NCBI RefSeq assembly: GCF_000191885.1
Contig: NZ_AEWI01000046.1
Span: forward strand, 1-40,529
Reading direction: 5' to 3'
Length of the DNA stretch: 40,529 nucleotides
Origin: Anaerophaga thermohalophila DSM 12881
Lineage (GTDB): Bacteria > Bacteroidota > Bacteroidia > Bacteroidales > Marinilabiliaceae
This document shows, piece after piece, positions 8,250-16,588 of this stretch. The position numbers and the translations under genes are program-made. Under the pieces are notes generated by a model that was not told where the DNA came from, did no database searches, and saw only the letters and a program-made list of their open reading frames with translations. How positions within the stretch are numbered: the stretch's first letter is position 1; the number at the start of each line of letters is the position of its first letter.

Positions 8250-8374
8250 CAGTGTCTATCCATAAAATACCATTTGCTGCGTTACGCTTGCCGCCAAAAT
8301 ACTCATTTACGAAAAGTAAACTCCGTTTTTGACGGCTTCGCAAGCCTTGCAACTGGGGCTTTCTGAACAGACAC
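8250..8374 (-). repeat. Repeat family C, uninterrupted copy
   Basis: This ~125-base copy matches the interrupted copy at 5348-5566 in inverted orientation. It keeps the continuous string TTTACTTTTCGTAAATGAG (reverse strand), which is the pre-insertion form of the site occupied by repeat B near 5411. Its edges AGTGTCTATCCATAAA and (inverted) GTGTCTGTTCAGAAA form an imperfect terminal repeat. A related edge, CAGTGTCCGTCCATAAAG, recurs at about 8421-8438. Confidence 0.85.
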
Positions 8375-8470
8375 ACATATTGTGAGAACTTTTACGAGTT
8401 TATAAACAAGCACTATTTTCAGTGTCCGTCCATAAAGGGCAATTTAATTCGTTATGGCAGGGCACTATCT

Positions 8471-8505
8471 AACTAAAAAAGGCCGGGAAATGATTACCCC
8501 CGGCC
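8471..8505 (-). terminator. Rho-independent terminator of gldJ
   Basis: Read on the minus strand, GGCCGGG pairs with CCCGGCC around a loop of about 11 bases and is followed by TTTTTTAGTT. It lies 45 bases beyond the gldJ stop codon, so it should end the gldJ transcript before murF. Confidence 0.75.
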
Positions 8506-8549
8506 TCAGAAATATCTATTACGGTTTATCAAATGAGTGCACCCTTTAA

Positions 8550-10043
8550 TTATTTTTTACCATTTTTAGAAGGTGCTCCAACACGTGTCATTGCACAACG
8601 GAAACCAATATCATCCCTGGCTTCGCGCTCATCAAGAAAGCGTCGTGTGCTTGGGCTCAACCAATAAGCACGGTCTCTCCATGACCCCCCTTTGTAAACC
8701 CTTGCACGATCGGATATAGTACTACTAAGAGTGCCGGTACTACCTTCATACATGTCGTCGGTTGTTAACTCGCTGGCCGACCAGTTTCCTCCGGTAGATA
8801 TATTGGATTGGGCATCACCATCTTTGTAATTACGATTATCAGCTGTCCGGTAATTATTCCGATCCTGTATATCCTCGGCGGTTTCTTCCCTGTACCGGAT
8901 ATTACCCTGTTCGTCGGGTTCTACCACATATCCTTCTTCATCAAGCACTTTTTGCCTGAAAATATTACCACGATATGGACTGAATTCATGGACATCCTGG
9001 TGTGACTGAGGTCTGTAAACATCGGCCACCCACTCATTCACATTACCGGCCATACAATAAAGGCCAAAATCATTGGGATAATAGGAATCCACGGGAACTG
9101 TTATATCGCCCGCATCGTTCAGATCACCGGCCATACCCATGTAATCTCCTCCATCACGAACAAAGTTGGCCATAAAGCGTCCTCTTTCCTTTTTCGAGGG
9201 ATTTCGAAGAACATGTCCGTCCCATGGATAAATGCGTCGGTCTGTGAGTCTTTCTTCATAAGAATTCCCTACAAGACCGAAAGCGGCATATTCCCATTCG
9301 GCCTCAGTTGGAAGACGATAACGGGGAAGCAGAATACCATCGCTGGCACGCACCCTTCGGGTATCGCTTTCCGGATTAAGGTCCTGAAGTGGTTTATCAC
9401 CCGGAAGGCCTTCATATTTTCCCAAAAGATAGGCTTCAGTATCAAAATTGTTTTGCCCCGACTGCTGCAAATCCAGCTCAAGAATTCCTCTTTCCACAAG
9501 AATCATTTCGTTCACACGATCCGTACGCCATGCAGCATAATCGTTGGCCTGCAACCAGTTAACGCCCACAACGGGATATTCGCTGTAAGCCGGATGACGG
9601 AAATAATTTTCAACCATGGGCTCGTTGTAGGCAAGAGGCCGGCGCCATACCAGGGTATCGGGAAGGGCATCCCTGTAAACCTGTGGCATATCGATGAATA
9701 CACGGTTGATCCAGTAAAGATATTCACGATAATCAACATTCCGAACCTCCGTTTCATCCATATAAAACGAACGAATGGTAACCCTGCGGGGACTGTTGTT
9801 CCAATGTTTCATTACATCTTCTTCCACATTCCCCATAATAAAGGTACCTCCTTCTATAAATACAAGACCAGGCCCTGTTTCCTGCTCAAAGCCGGCCTGA
9901 TACTCAAATCCACCGGTTTCCGGGTCATTGTATGTCCAACCGGTTGTTGATGATGCACTCTTCTTAGCGCCACCACCACATGATGCTAAAACCATCAATC
10001 CCAACATTAATGTGGGAATAAAAAGTCTGGATTTCAATCTCAT
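8550..10043 (-). CDS. gldJ: Gliding motility / type IX secretion lipoprotein GldJ
   Basis: A 497-residue lipoprotein with an N-terminal signal peptide and lipobox LASC (C22) followed by GGGAKKS. Most of the protein is a formylglycine-generating-enzyme-like (SUMF1) fold: VFIEGGTFIMGNVEEDV, SFYMDETEVRNVDY, YRLPTEAEWEYAAFG, MAGNVNEWVADVYR and RVYKGGSWRDRAYW. GldJ and GldK share this fold; the block TGWTYNDPETGGFEY before it and the position next to murF and porU/porV favour GldJ. In flavobacteria GldJ is periplasmic/outer-membrane and stabilises GldK, which belongs to the T9SS machinery. That role is inferred here. The promoter is probably TATCTTTG at 10095-10088, and the terminator is at 8471-8505. 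Confidence 0.9.
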   Translation of the reverse strand: MRLKSRLFIPTLMLGLMVLASCGGGAKKSASSTTGWTYNDPETGGFEYQAGFEQETGPGLVFIEGGTFIMGNVEEDVMKHWNNSPRRVTIRSFYMDETEVRNVDYREYLYWINRVFIDMPQVYRDALPDTLVWRRPLAYNEPMVENYFRHPAYSEYPVVGVNWLQANDYAAWRTDRVNEMILVERGILELDLQQSGQNNFDTEAYLLGKYEGLPGDKPLQDLNPESDTRRVRASDGILLPRYRLPTEAEWEYAAFGLVGNSYEERLTDRRIYPWDGHVLRNPSKKERGRFMANFVRDGGDYMGMAGDLNDAGDITVPVDSYYPNDFGLYCMAGNVNEWVADVYRPQSHQDVHEFSPYRGNIFRQKVLDEEGYVVEPDEQGNIRYREETAEDIQDRNNYRTADNRNYKDGDAQSNISTGGNWSASELTTDDMYEGSTGTLSSTISDRARVYKGGSWRDRAYWLSPSTRRFLDEREARDDIGFRCAMTRVGAPSKNGKK

Positions 10044-10087
10044 AACTTATCTTCTTGTAATTCTTTTAATTACTACATAATGTCTTT

Positions 10088-10095
10088 CAAAGATA
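10088..10095 (-). promoter_or_regulatory. -7 box TATCTTTG of gldJ
   Basis: On the minus strand TATCTTTG matches the Bacteroidota TAnnTTTG box and lies about 45 bases upstream of the gldJ ATG. This also argues against a short open frame reading the other way from 10080. Confidence 0.5.
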
Positions 10096-10579
10096 AAAAA
10101 CCTGCACCTTTCGCAAGAATTATCTTCATAAAACTGATTAGGTTCATACTAAAATTGACTATCAATCAGCCAAAACAGGTAAATGATTTATTACCTGATG
10201 TTAATTTTATTATTGAACCCGATCTAAAAAGCCTGTACCGATTCATCGGGGAACTCACATGAAAGCATTTATTCATGAGCCCGGTTAAGTCGGGAGTAGT
10301 GATAAACCTTCCCATGCTCGTTTCAATCTTACATCTTATATCTAAAAATCTAACGATTTATTAAGGCCATCTTTGCCATTCGCATTTCATGTATAACGAA
10401 ATCCACACGAATTCATTGTTTTTATACTGCAAAAATAAAAAAAGGTTATACCGCAAGGCCAACTTTAGTTATTTTTTTTATTGGCCGATTGCATTGTATA
10501 TTCGTTAGTATATAGCAACTCGTCCCGACTTATCCGGTCTCATCTTATCATACTTTAATTGATGTCAGATGATTAAAGG

Positions 10580-10650
10580 TTAGATCCTTCGCTCCGTTCA
10601 GAATAAAAGACTGCCTAATGTCATTCTGAGGAGGTAACGACGAAGAATCT
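10580..10650. repeat. REP-like palindrome E, copy E1
   Basis: The copy reads AGATCCTTCGCTCCGTTCAG ... TGTCATTCTGAGGAGG ... ACGACGAAGAATCT, an imperfect palindrome of about 70 bases with a spacer ACTGCCTA in the middle. Related copies are at 30626-30693 and 30744-30806. Confidence 0.75.
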
Positions 10651-10725
10651 GTTCCCTGTTTTTGTTTCTTTATTGATTACAACGCTATAATGTATACATA
10701 TTCTTGTTGTGGCAATCTTTTGCCA

Positions 10726-10830
10726 TGCCTGTTTCATCCGTATAAAATTTATTTTTAAGGTCGGATGGAACTCGCATGCAAGAACTTATACATGTTCTTT
10801 TGTGACAATTTTTGTCATACTCGTTTTATT
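10726..10830 (-). repeat. Repeat family B, diverged copy in the gldJ-porU gap
   Basis: Starts ATCCGTATAAAATTT and ends TGTCATACTCGTTTTA, with ATGGAACTCGCATG and TTATACATGTTCTTTTGTG inside. It is directly preceded by a B end (TGCCATGCCTGTTTC at about 10711-10725), so two B ends are joined head to tail, as at 103-137. Confidence 0.75.
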
Positions 10831-10878
10831 CGGCAAAACAAAATTTGATACAACTTTTTCCGACTTTATAGACGGGCA

Positions 10879-10960
10879 CTCATTAGCAACGGGTTAACAG
10901 CGACACAAAAATTTAAAACGCCTTGATTTTGAAAAGGATATGCTTTTTATACTGCACTCA
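10879..10960 (-). repeat. Repeat family A, truncated inverted copy A4
   Basis: On the minus strand this reads TGAGTGCAGTATAAAAAGCA through the left arm (CAAAATCAAGGCGTTTTAA) to a centre like GTTAACCCGTTGCTAATGAG, then stops. The right arm is missing. It is the only long A copy in the reverse orientation. Confidence 0.75.
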
Positions 10961-11057
10961 ATGATAAAAATAAAATAATCACAACCTTTAAATTAATTTT
11001 GCGTTTTAACGTTATATAGTAAAACCTGTTTCCCCGGTCGTTGAGGAGGGTTTTGTT

Positions 11058-11155
11058 GATAATGAAACGAGCATGACCATAATAGATTGTTAGATTATTA
11101 GATTATTAGATTGTTAGATTGTTAGCTAATGTAATAAAACTTATAACATTTCAAC
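11058..11155 (-). repeat. Composite repeat matching positions 1-137 in inverted orientation
   Basis: The string ATGAAACGAGCATG is followed by TTAGATTATTAG-type units and by GTTAGCTAATGT and AAAACTTATAACATT. The reverse complement of the window start has the same order of blocks with a different number of microsatellite units. Confidence 0.7.
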
Positions 11156-11260
11156 AACTAACACTTTAACAATATTAACAATCCTAACAATCGCAGCAAT
11201 CGCAGCAATATTAACAACTTTAACAATTCTAACAGCCGTAACAATTTATTAAATGTAAGA

Positions 11261-11362
11261 TGAAACGAGTATGGCAAGGTTTGTCACAAAAGTTGATGTA
11301 TTATAATCAAACATGCGAGTTCCATTCGACCAATAACTTAGACTAATTTTATACGGATAAAA
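11261..11362 (+). repeat. Repeat family B, full copy upstream of porU
   Basis: Runs from ATGAAACGAGTATGGCAAGG to AGACTAATTTTATACGGAT, with TTTGTCACAAAAG and CATGCGAGTTCCATTCGACC inside. Its right end lies 11 bases before the porU -7 box, so the upstream promoter region of porU is supplied by the repeat. Confidence 0.85.
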
Positions 11363-11372
11363 ACCTTTTGAT

Positions 11373-11380
11373 TATTTTTG
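11373..11380 (+). promoter_or_regulatory. -7 box TATTTTTG of porU
   Basis: TATTTTTG matches TAnnTTTG and lies 60 bases upstream of the chosen porU start (ATG 11440). An upstream TTTG at the usual distance is not evident; that position falls in the right end of the B repeat. Confidence 0.45.
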
Positions 11381-11439
11381 GCAGCCTGAAATGACCAAAA
11401 AGTCTCATGGTCTTCATTTTGAAGCATCATTTACAAACT

Positions 11440-12291
11440 ATGACAAATAATTCAGTATTCATAATACTTATTTCCTTCTTATTGTGGGGTTTCATTGCCC
11501 CGGCAAGTGCTGAATATGACAACTCCGCTCATATTGTCAAAACTATTGAATGGAAGGAATCCGTTAGTTACCCGGAACTCCCTTTCAACGGGAAAGGATA
11601 CTATGAAGATTTTACCGGCTTACCGGTATTTGTTAGTCTGATTCCTTTGCCTTCAGGGATGGATTATCATCACGCAGATATTGAAGCCAAAGGTGAAAAA
11701 TGGTCTCCCCTGCAAGACGACAAGCTATTAACTGATATTTCAGAAAGCGATATTCCTGAAATATTCAGACACCGCATTGTCTTTATCAGAAAGACACCAT
11801 ACATTGAATTAGAGATCATCCCTTTCAGGATAAGTGAAAAAGAGGGATACAAATGGGACAAACTAACGGAATTTTCTGTGAAAATATCCGCCCCGAAAAA
11901 AAAATCCGAGCTGAAATCAGCCGCTTTAAAATACGTCCAGGCATCGAAGCTCGCATCCGGTAAGTGGGTGAAAATCGGAACGACGCAACAGGGGATTCAC
12001 AGAATCTCCTATTCAACCCTTCAAAACCATGGTTTTAGTGAGCCGCAAAAAGTTCAGGTTTATGGTAACGGAGGAATAATGGTGCCCATGAACAACAGTG
12101 AAAGCAGGCCGGACGATTTACCGGTGATCCCCTGCTGGCACAAAGACAACAGCCTGTTTTTTTTACTAGCTCAGGTCCCTGGCAATGGAGATGGAATGAG
12201 CAAAAAGAGATGTTTGAGTACAAAAGACATGCCCATTCATCAATGGCGTACTTCTTCCTGTCTACCGAAGATTCACCAGAATCGCCTGTAA
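11440..12291 (+). CDS. porU: PorU, N-terminal part (zero frame, before the -1 frameshift)
   Basis: This frame encodes the signal peptide and N-terminal domain of the T9SS sortase PorU. ATG 11440 is chosen because a typical signal peptide follows: MTNNSVFIILISFLLW then GFIAPASA before EYDNSAH. An in-frame ATG at 11407 would add 11 residues ahead of it. The frame is good PorU sequence to about DNSLFFLLAQ, then turns into unrelated residues and stops at 12291, giving 283 residues. Conserved sequence continues in the -1 frame (GPWQWRWNEQKEMFEYKRH). Together the two parts make about 1,265 residues, the normal PorU size. Either translation shifts at 12159-12165 or the sequence lost one T from the T8 run. 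Confidence 0.85.
   Translation: MTNNSVFIILISFLLWGFIAPASAEYDNSAHIVKTIEWKESVSYPELPFNGKGYYEDFTGLPVFVSLIPLPSGMDYHHADIEAKGEKWSPLQDDKLLTDISESDIPEIFRHRIVFIRKTPYIELEIIPFRISEKEGYKWDKLTEFSVKISAPKKKSELKSAALKYVQASKLASGKWVKIGTTQQGIHRISYSTLQNHGFSEPQKVQVYGNGGIMVPMNNSESRPDDLPVIPCWHKDNSLFFLLAQVPGNGDGMSKKRCLSTKDMPIHQWRTSSCLPKIHQNRL
12159..12165 (+). promoter_or_regulatory. Candidate -1 ribosomal frameshift site T TTT TTA in porU
   Basis: In the zero frame the codons are TTT (12160-12162) and TTA (12163-12165), preceded by T, which is a perfect X XXY YYZ slippery heptamer. After a -1 slip the next codon is ACT at 12165, and the -1 frame reads T-S-S-G-P-W-Q-W and then the rest of PorU. Three bases after the heptamer, GCTCA (12169-12173) can pair with TGAGC (12197-12201), a weak 5-bp stem with a 23-base loop. 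A one-base loss from an original T9 would give the same picture. Confidence 0.45.
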
Positions 12292-15236
12292 TTCAGCAAA
12301 AGCCGGAAGGAGAAGCTATCTACTCCACCTCCACCTATGATCATGTTCTTTTCCATGAAGAAGAAAACGAAAACCTTCTGAAATCAGGAAATCAATGGTT
12401 GGGAGAAAAATTCAATTCCCTCTTAACGCTTCAAAGAACTTTCTCTTTTGAAATCCCCGCAGTTGTTCCCAACACTCAGGCTCATCTGTACACAAGAGTA
12501 GCAGCCAGATCAAATTCAACACAGGCTTTTTACATTAACATCAATGATAACACCTCTAAATCAATTCCGGTAGCCACTGTATCATTATCAAGTTTTGATT
12601 ATACTTACTTTGCCAGAACCGCCGAAGATAAAATCACATTCCCTGCCACAGGTTCCACTATCGATATTTCATATCAATATTCCAACGCTTCCTCATCTGC
12701 TATAGGGTGGCTTGATTATCTGATATTGCAGGCAAGAAGCAGGTTAACATTAGAAAACGGACCGATAGTATTTCGTGACCACCTCTCGGCCGAACCGGGA
12801 AGAGTCTCATCCTTTCAGATATCGGATGTACCTTCGGGAACTGTCGTGTGGGATGTGACCAATCCCCTTGAAGTCAGACAAATGGACACAAACATTGCAG
12901 AAAGTACTTTAAGTTTTAAGGACAGCACTGCTATTGTGAAAGAATACGTGGCTTTTGCACCATCGATGAGCTTCCCAGAACCGGAATTTATCGGGGAAAT
13001 CCCAAATCAAAATCTGCATGCAACGCCTCCTGCCGATATGATAATTGTCGCTCCTGAAGAATTCATTGGTCAGGCCAACCGGCTGGCCGATATTCATACC
13101 TCTTATTCCGGACTGTCAGTGGTTGTCGCAGAAAGGGATAAGATATACAATGAATTTTCATGGGGACATCCCGACCCCGGTGCCTTCAGGAGTTTTGTAA
13201 AAATGCTGTACGACAGAGTAGGAGCGAATAGCGAAAATGCACCAAAACTGCTGCTTCTTTTTGGAGACGGCAGCTACGATAACCGCGATTTAGATAAAAA
13301 TCCCAAAGCTCCGCTTCCAACTTATCAGTCCGACATATCTTTCCATATAACCAATTCGTTCGTGACCGATGATTTTTTCGGGTTTCTGGATGATGAGGAA
13401 GGTGACAGACTTCAAAACGACCGTCTGGACATCGGTATCGGACGATTCCCTGTCTCAACACCGGAAGAAGCCGTTAACGCCGTTGATAAAACAGAACTCT
13501 ATCTCAAAAATCAGGAAAACGGCCGATGGAAAACAAGACTGACATTTATCGGAGACGATGGGGACGGTAATATACACATGCGTGATGCCGACAGGCTTAC
13601 CCAAAAAATTGCCGTCAGTAATCCCCAATTTGAGATCGATAAAATCTATTTCGACGCTTATGAAGTAACCACAGGTGCTGTAGGCCGTGAATTTCCCGAA
13701 GCCAAAGCAGATGTTCAGAAAGCCGTTTCCGAAGGAACTTTAATATTTAATTACTCCGGGCATGGCAGCGAAAACAACCTTGCTCACGAACGCATCGTGA
13801 CAAAAAATGACATCAACAGCTGGACCAATAAGCGAAAGTTACCACTGTTCATTACCGCCACATGTGAATTCAGCCGGTTTGATAATCATAACCACACATC
13901 AGCCGGAGAAGAAGTTTTTCTGAGCACAAACGGAGGCGGAATAGCGCTTTTATCCACCACCAGAATTGTTTACTCCAGCCTCAATTTTACGCTTAATAAC
14001 GCATTTTACAACCACGCTTTCGAATATGACGAGAACGGTAACCCGCTTCGGCTGGGAGAAATGATGCGTCGTACCAAACTTGAATCGGGTTCGAATACCA
14101 ATAAACTGAATTTTACATTATTGGGAGACCCTGCCCTGCAACTGCTATTTCCCCGCAACCGGATAAACACACTTGAACTAAACGGCATCGGGGTGGAAAA
14201 TAATACGGATACCATAAATGCCATGTCACGGAATACGCTTAAAGCACAGGTAATTGATCCCGATGGCAACACCATTCGGGATTTTAACGGTACTGCATAT
14301 ATTACGGTGTACGATAAAGCGGTTGACCTCCGGACTTTAGGTAATGACGGCAGTGTACCCTTTACATACAGTGAGTTTGCCAACATCCTGTTCAGCGGCA
14401 GAGCCACGGTGGAAAATGGGGAATTTGAAATTTCTTTTGTCGTTCCGCAGGACATCCGTTACAATTTCGACAATGGCAGAATCAGTTATTATGCATTGTC
14501 AGACGACGGCCGTGAAGCTTTCGGAGCCTTCAGCGATCTTGTTATAGGCGGAATCAGCGACGAAACACTTAACGACACCAAAGGCCCTGAAATTGAGATG
14601 TACCTGAATCATCCTGAATTCAGGAATGGAGGGGAAACCGGTCCCCGACCGATGCTTTATGCCCATTTGTTCGACGAATCGGGGATAAACACATCAGGCA
14701 CAGGAATCGGACACAATATTACCCTTATTATAGACCAGGATACCTCAAACCCACGCATATTGAACGACGCATATACTGCCGAAATGGATGATTTTCAGAG
14801 CGGGACAATACAGTATCAATTACCGCAACTGGAAGAAGGCAAACACACGCTTACCCTGAAAGTATGGGATAATTACAATAATTCATCCACAAGTACGTTA
14901 GATTTCAAGATTGCGCAAAATCACGGGATTAACATACGGAACTTAAGACTCTTTCCCAATCCTGTCAAGCCGGGAGACGATGTATATGTTACTTTGACAA
15001 CAGATATACCGAATATTCTGCTCGATGTAACCATACAGTTTATCAACTCCGCTGGTCAGGTAACAGGGACAGTAGAAGACGAACTGATCACATCCGGTAA
15101 CTTTATAGGGCCATACAGATTACCACTCGGGCAATCGGGGTGGAACCATACCGGCATTTGTTTCGTAAGACTGATTTTAAAATCCCAGAGGGGTGATGAA
15201 ACACAGGTAACAGGCAAGCTGTTGCCGGCCTTATAA
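12210..15236 (+). CDS. porU: PorU, C25 protease/sortase part (-1 frame)
   Basis: This frame holds the gingipain-type C25 peptidase domain of PorU, which removes the C-terminal signal of T9SS cargo and joins the cargo to lipopolysaccharide at the cell surface. Catalytic candidates are the histidine in NYSGHGSE (codon 13761) and the cysteine in TATCEFSRF (codon 13863). The protein ends in an immunoglobulin-like region and a CTD-like block starting LRLFPNPVKPGDDVYV. The first ATG is 12210, but the frame is coding from about 12165, so it has no start of its own and very likely continues the upstream part. porV follows after 170 bases, the usual PorU-PorV pairing. Confidence 0.9.
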   Translation: MFEYKRHAHSSMAYFFLSTEDSPESPVIQQKPEGEAIYSTSTYDHVLFHEEENENLLKSGNQWLGEKFNSLLTLQRTFSFEIPAVVPNTQAHLYTRVAARSNSTQAFYININDNTSKSIPVATVSLSSFDYTYFARTAEDKITFPATGSTIDISYQYSNASSSAIGWLDYLILQARSRLTLENGPIVFRDHLSAEPGRVSSFQISDVPSGTVVWDVTNPLEVRQMDTNIAESTLSFKDSTAIVKEYVAFAPSMSFPEPEFIGEIPNQNLHATPPADMIIVAPEEFIGQANRLADIHTSYSGLSVVVAERDKIYNEFSWGHPDPGAFRSFVKMLYDRVGANSENAPKLLLLFGDGSYDNRDLDKNPKAPLPTYQSDISFHITNSFVTDDFFGFLDDEEGDRLQNDRLDIGIGRFPVSTPEEAVNAVDKTELYLKNQENGRWKTRLTFIGDDGDGNIHMRDADRLTQKIAVSNPQFEIDKIYFDAYEVTTGAVGREFPEAKADVQKAVSEGTLIFNYSGHGSENNLAHERIVTKNDINSWTNKRKLPLFITATCEFSRFDNHNHTSAGEEVFLSTNGGGIALLSTTRIVYSSLNFTLNNAFYNHAFEYDENGNPLRLGEMMRRTKLESGSNTNKLNFTLLGDPALQLLFPRNRINTLELNGIGVENNTDTINAMSRNTLKAQVIDPDGNTIRDFNGTAYITVYDKAVDLRTLGNDGSVPFTYSEFANILFSGRATVENGEFEISFVVPQDIRYNFDNGRISYYALSDDGREAFGAFSDLVIGGISDETLNDTKGPEIEMYLNHPEFRNGGETGPRPMLYAHLFDESGINTSGTGIGHNITLIIDQDTSNPRILNDAYTAEMDDFQSGTIQYQLPQLEEGKHTLTLKVWDNYNNSSTSTLDFKIAQNHGINIRNLRLFPNPVKPGDDVYVTLTTDIPNILLDVTIQFINSAGQVTGTVEDELITSGNFIGPYRLPLGQSGWNHTGICFVRLILKSQRGDETQVTGKLLPAL

Positions 15237-15406
15237 AAATCAGATGGTCAGATTTTTTGATATTAGACTTTAGCTGTATCCTATAATGCCCGGAATCCTG
15301 ATTCTAAACCGAAGAAACCAGAAACTATAAAAATTTATTTTAAACCTTTGGTAAAAGTTTTCACTGACTATTGTAATAAAAATTTTGAAACTATTAATTA
15401 ACAATA

Positions 15407-16585
15407 ATGAGAAATCAAATTCTGAAAAAAGTCATCTTTGCAGTTGCTTTGGTAAGCTTGGGAATGACAACACGAGCACAGGAAGTTATTGATCCCGGTA
15501 ATATAAGTGGACGCCAAAATATCATAAGTACAGCTGTTCCCTTCCTGGATATTGCACCAGAGTCAAGAGGAGGCGGCATGGGGAATACAGGAGTGGCCAC
15601 CTCTCCCGATGTAAACTCACAACACTGGAACCCTGCAAAATATGCCTTTATTAACAAGGAAATGGGAGTTGCCATTTCTTATACACCATGGCTGCGTAAA
15701 CTGGTAAACGACATCAATCTCTATTATTTAGCCGCCTTCAAAAAGCTTGATAACATGCAGACCGTCAGTGCTTCTCTGAGATATTTTTCAATGGGAGAAG
15801 TTATTTTTACCCAGGAGAGCAATCCTGAAATGGGATATCCTGTTAAACCAAATGAATTTGCCATTGATGTCGCTTACAGTCGTATTCTCTCAGAACACTT
15901 CTCGGGAGCCGTTGCATTCAGGTATATCCGCTCCGATTTGCAACTCGGCCTTGGTGGATTTTCAGGGAGTGAAACGTACCAGGCGGGAAACTCTTTTGCA
16001 GCCGACCTTGCTTTTTATTATCAGAATGATATAGAATTGGGCGGAAGAGACAGTAAACTGTCAGCAGGTTTGAATATTTCCAATATTGGCAGTAAAATTT
16101 CCTATGACGATTACCACGAACAGTTCATCCCCACAAACCTAAGACTGGGTGCGGCTTTGAGTAGTGAGCTTGACGATTATAACAAGTTAACATTTACACT
16201 TGATTTGAATAAACTGCTCGTCCCCACTCCCGATACAACAGAAACAACAGAAACCCTGTTTCTGAGTGATGATCAATCGGTTATTTCAGGAATGTTTAAA
16301 TCATTTTCCGATGCACCGGGCGGCTTGAAAGAAGAACTTCAGGAAATCAACATCAGCGTTGGCGCCGAATATCTTTACGCCAATCAGTTTGCCATTCGGG
16401 CCGGCTATTTTCATGAACACGAAAACAAAGGAAACCGTAAATTTTTCACCGCGGGTGTAGGCATCAAATTCAATATGCTGAACATCGATGCATCGTACAT
16501 CATCCCGGTTGTTCAAAACAACCCGCTGGCCAACACGATAAGATTTACCCTGGGCGTCGACCTCGACCAGATGTTTAATAATTAA
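15407..16585 (+). CDS. porV: Type IX secretion outer-membrane protein PorV (LptO)
   Basis: A 392-residue outer-membrane beta-barrel of the FadL-like PorV family. The signal peptide is MRNQILKKVIFAVALVSL with a cleavage region near TRAQ. After it comes SAVPFLDIAPESRGGGMG-type sequence (TAVPFLDIAPESRGGGMG, about residues 44-61) and VDVNSQHWNPAKYAF-like sequence, both typical of PorV. The end pattern RFTLGVDLDQMF is a final barrel strand. PorV carries folded cargo from the translocon to PorU, so it acts with the preceding gene. The stop codon is 3 bases before repeat A5. No frameshift or missing region is seen. Confidence 0.93.
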   Translation: MRNQILKKVIFAVALVSLGMTTRAQEVIDPGNISGRQNIISTAVPFLDIAPESRGGGMGNTGVATSPDVNSQHWNPAKYAFINKEMGVAISYTPWLRKLVNDINLYYLAAFKKLDNMQTVSASLRYFSMGEVIFTQESNPEMGYPVKPNEFAIDVAYSRILSEHFSGAVAFRYIRSDLQLGLGGFSGSETYQAGNSFAADLAFYYQNDIELGGRDSKLSAGLNISNIGSKISYDDYHEQFIPTNLRLGAALSSELDDYNKLTFTLDLNKLLVPTPDTTETTETLFLSDDQSVISGMFKSFSDAPGGLKEELQEINISVGAEYLYANQFAIRAGYFHEHENKGNRKFFTAGVGIKFNMLNIDASYIIPVVQNNPLANTIRFTLGVDLDQMFNN

Positions 16586-16588
16586 TAA

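Larger units (their letters stand above)
10044..11439. other. Gene-free repeat mosaic between gldJ and porU
   Basis: About 1.4 kb lie between the divergent gldJ and porU without a credible gene. In order it holds the gldJ promoter; a B-end fragment near 10314-10327 (CCATGCTCGTTTCA); the palindrome E1 (10580-10650); a B copy (10726-10830) preceded by a second B end; a D fragment (10843-10873); a truncated inverted A copy (10879-10960); a B-like end plus TTAGATTA microsatellite (11058-11155); an ACAATN microsatellite (11156-11250); a full B copy (11261-11362); and the porU -7 box (11373-11380). The T9SS genes on both sides are therefore expressed from promoters that border repeat DNA. Confidence 0.75.

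Noticed and set aside
7842..8366. Open frame of 174 codons running from murF into repeat C (+ strand)
   Set aside because: Most of it is antisense to murF and the rest is repeat sequence; no domain is visible.
9213..9950. Long antisense open frame (245 codons) inside gldJ
   Set aside because: The opposite strand encodes continuous, well-conserved GldJ; the antisense product has no family signature.
10080..10262. Open frame of 60 codons upstream of gldJ (+ strand)
   Set aside because: It overlaps the likely gldJ promoter (10088-10095), has no recognisable motif and lies in repeat-bearing intergenic DNA.
10709..10897. 62-codon open frame in the gldJ-porU gap
   Set aside because: It consists of repeat B and D sequence with no conserved protein pattern.
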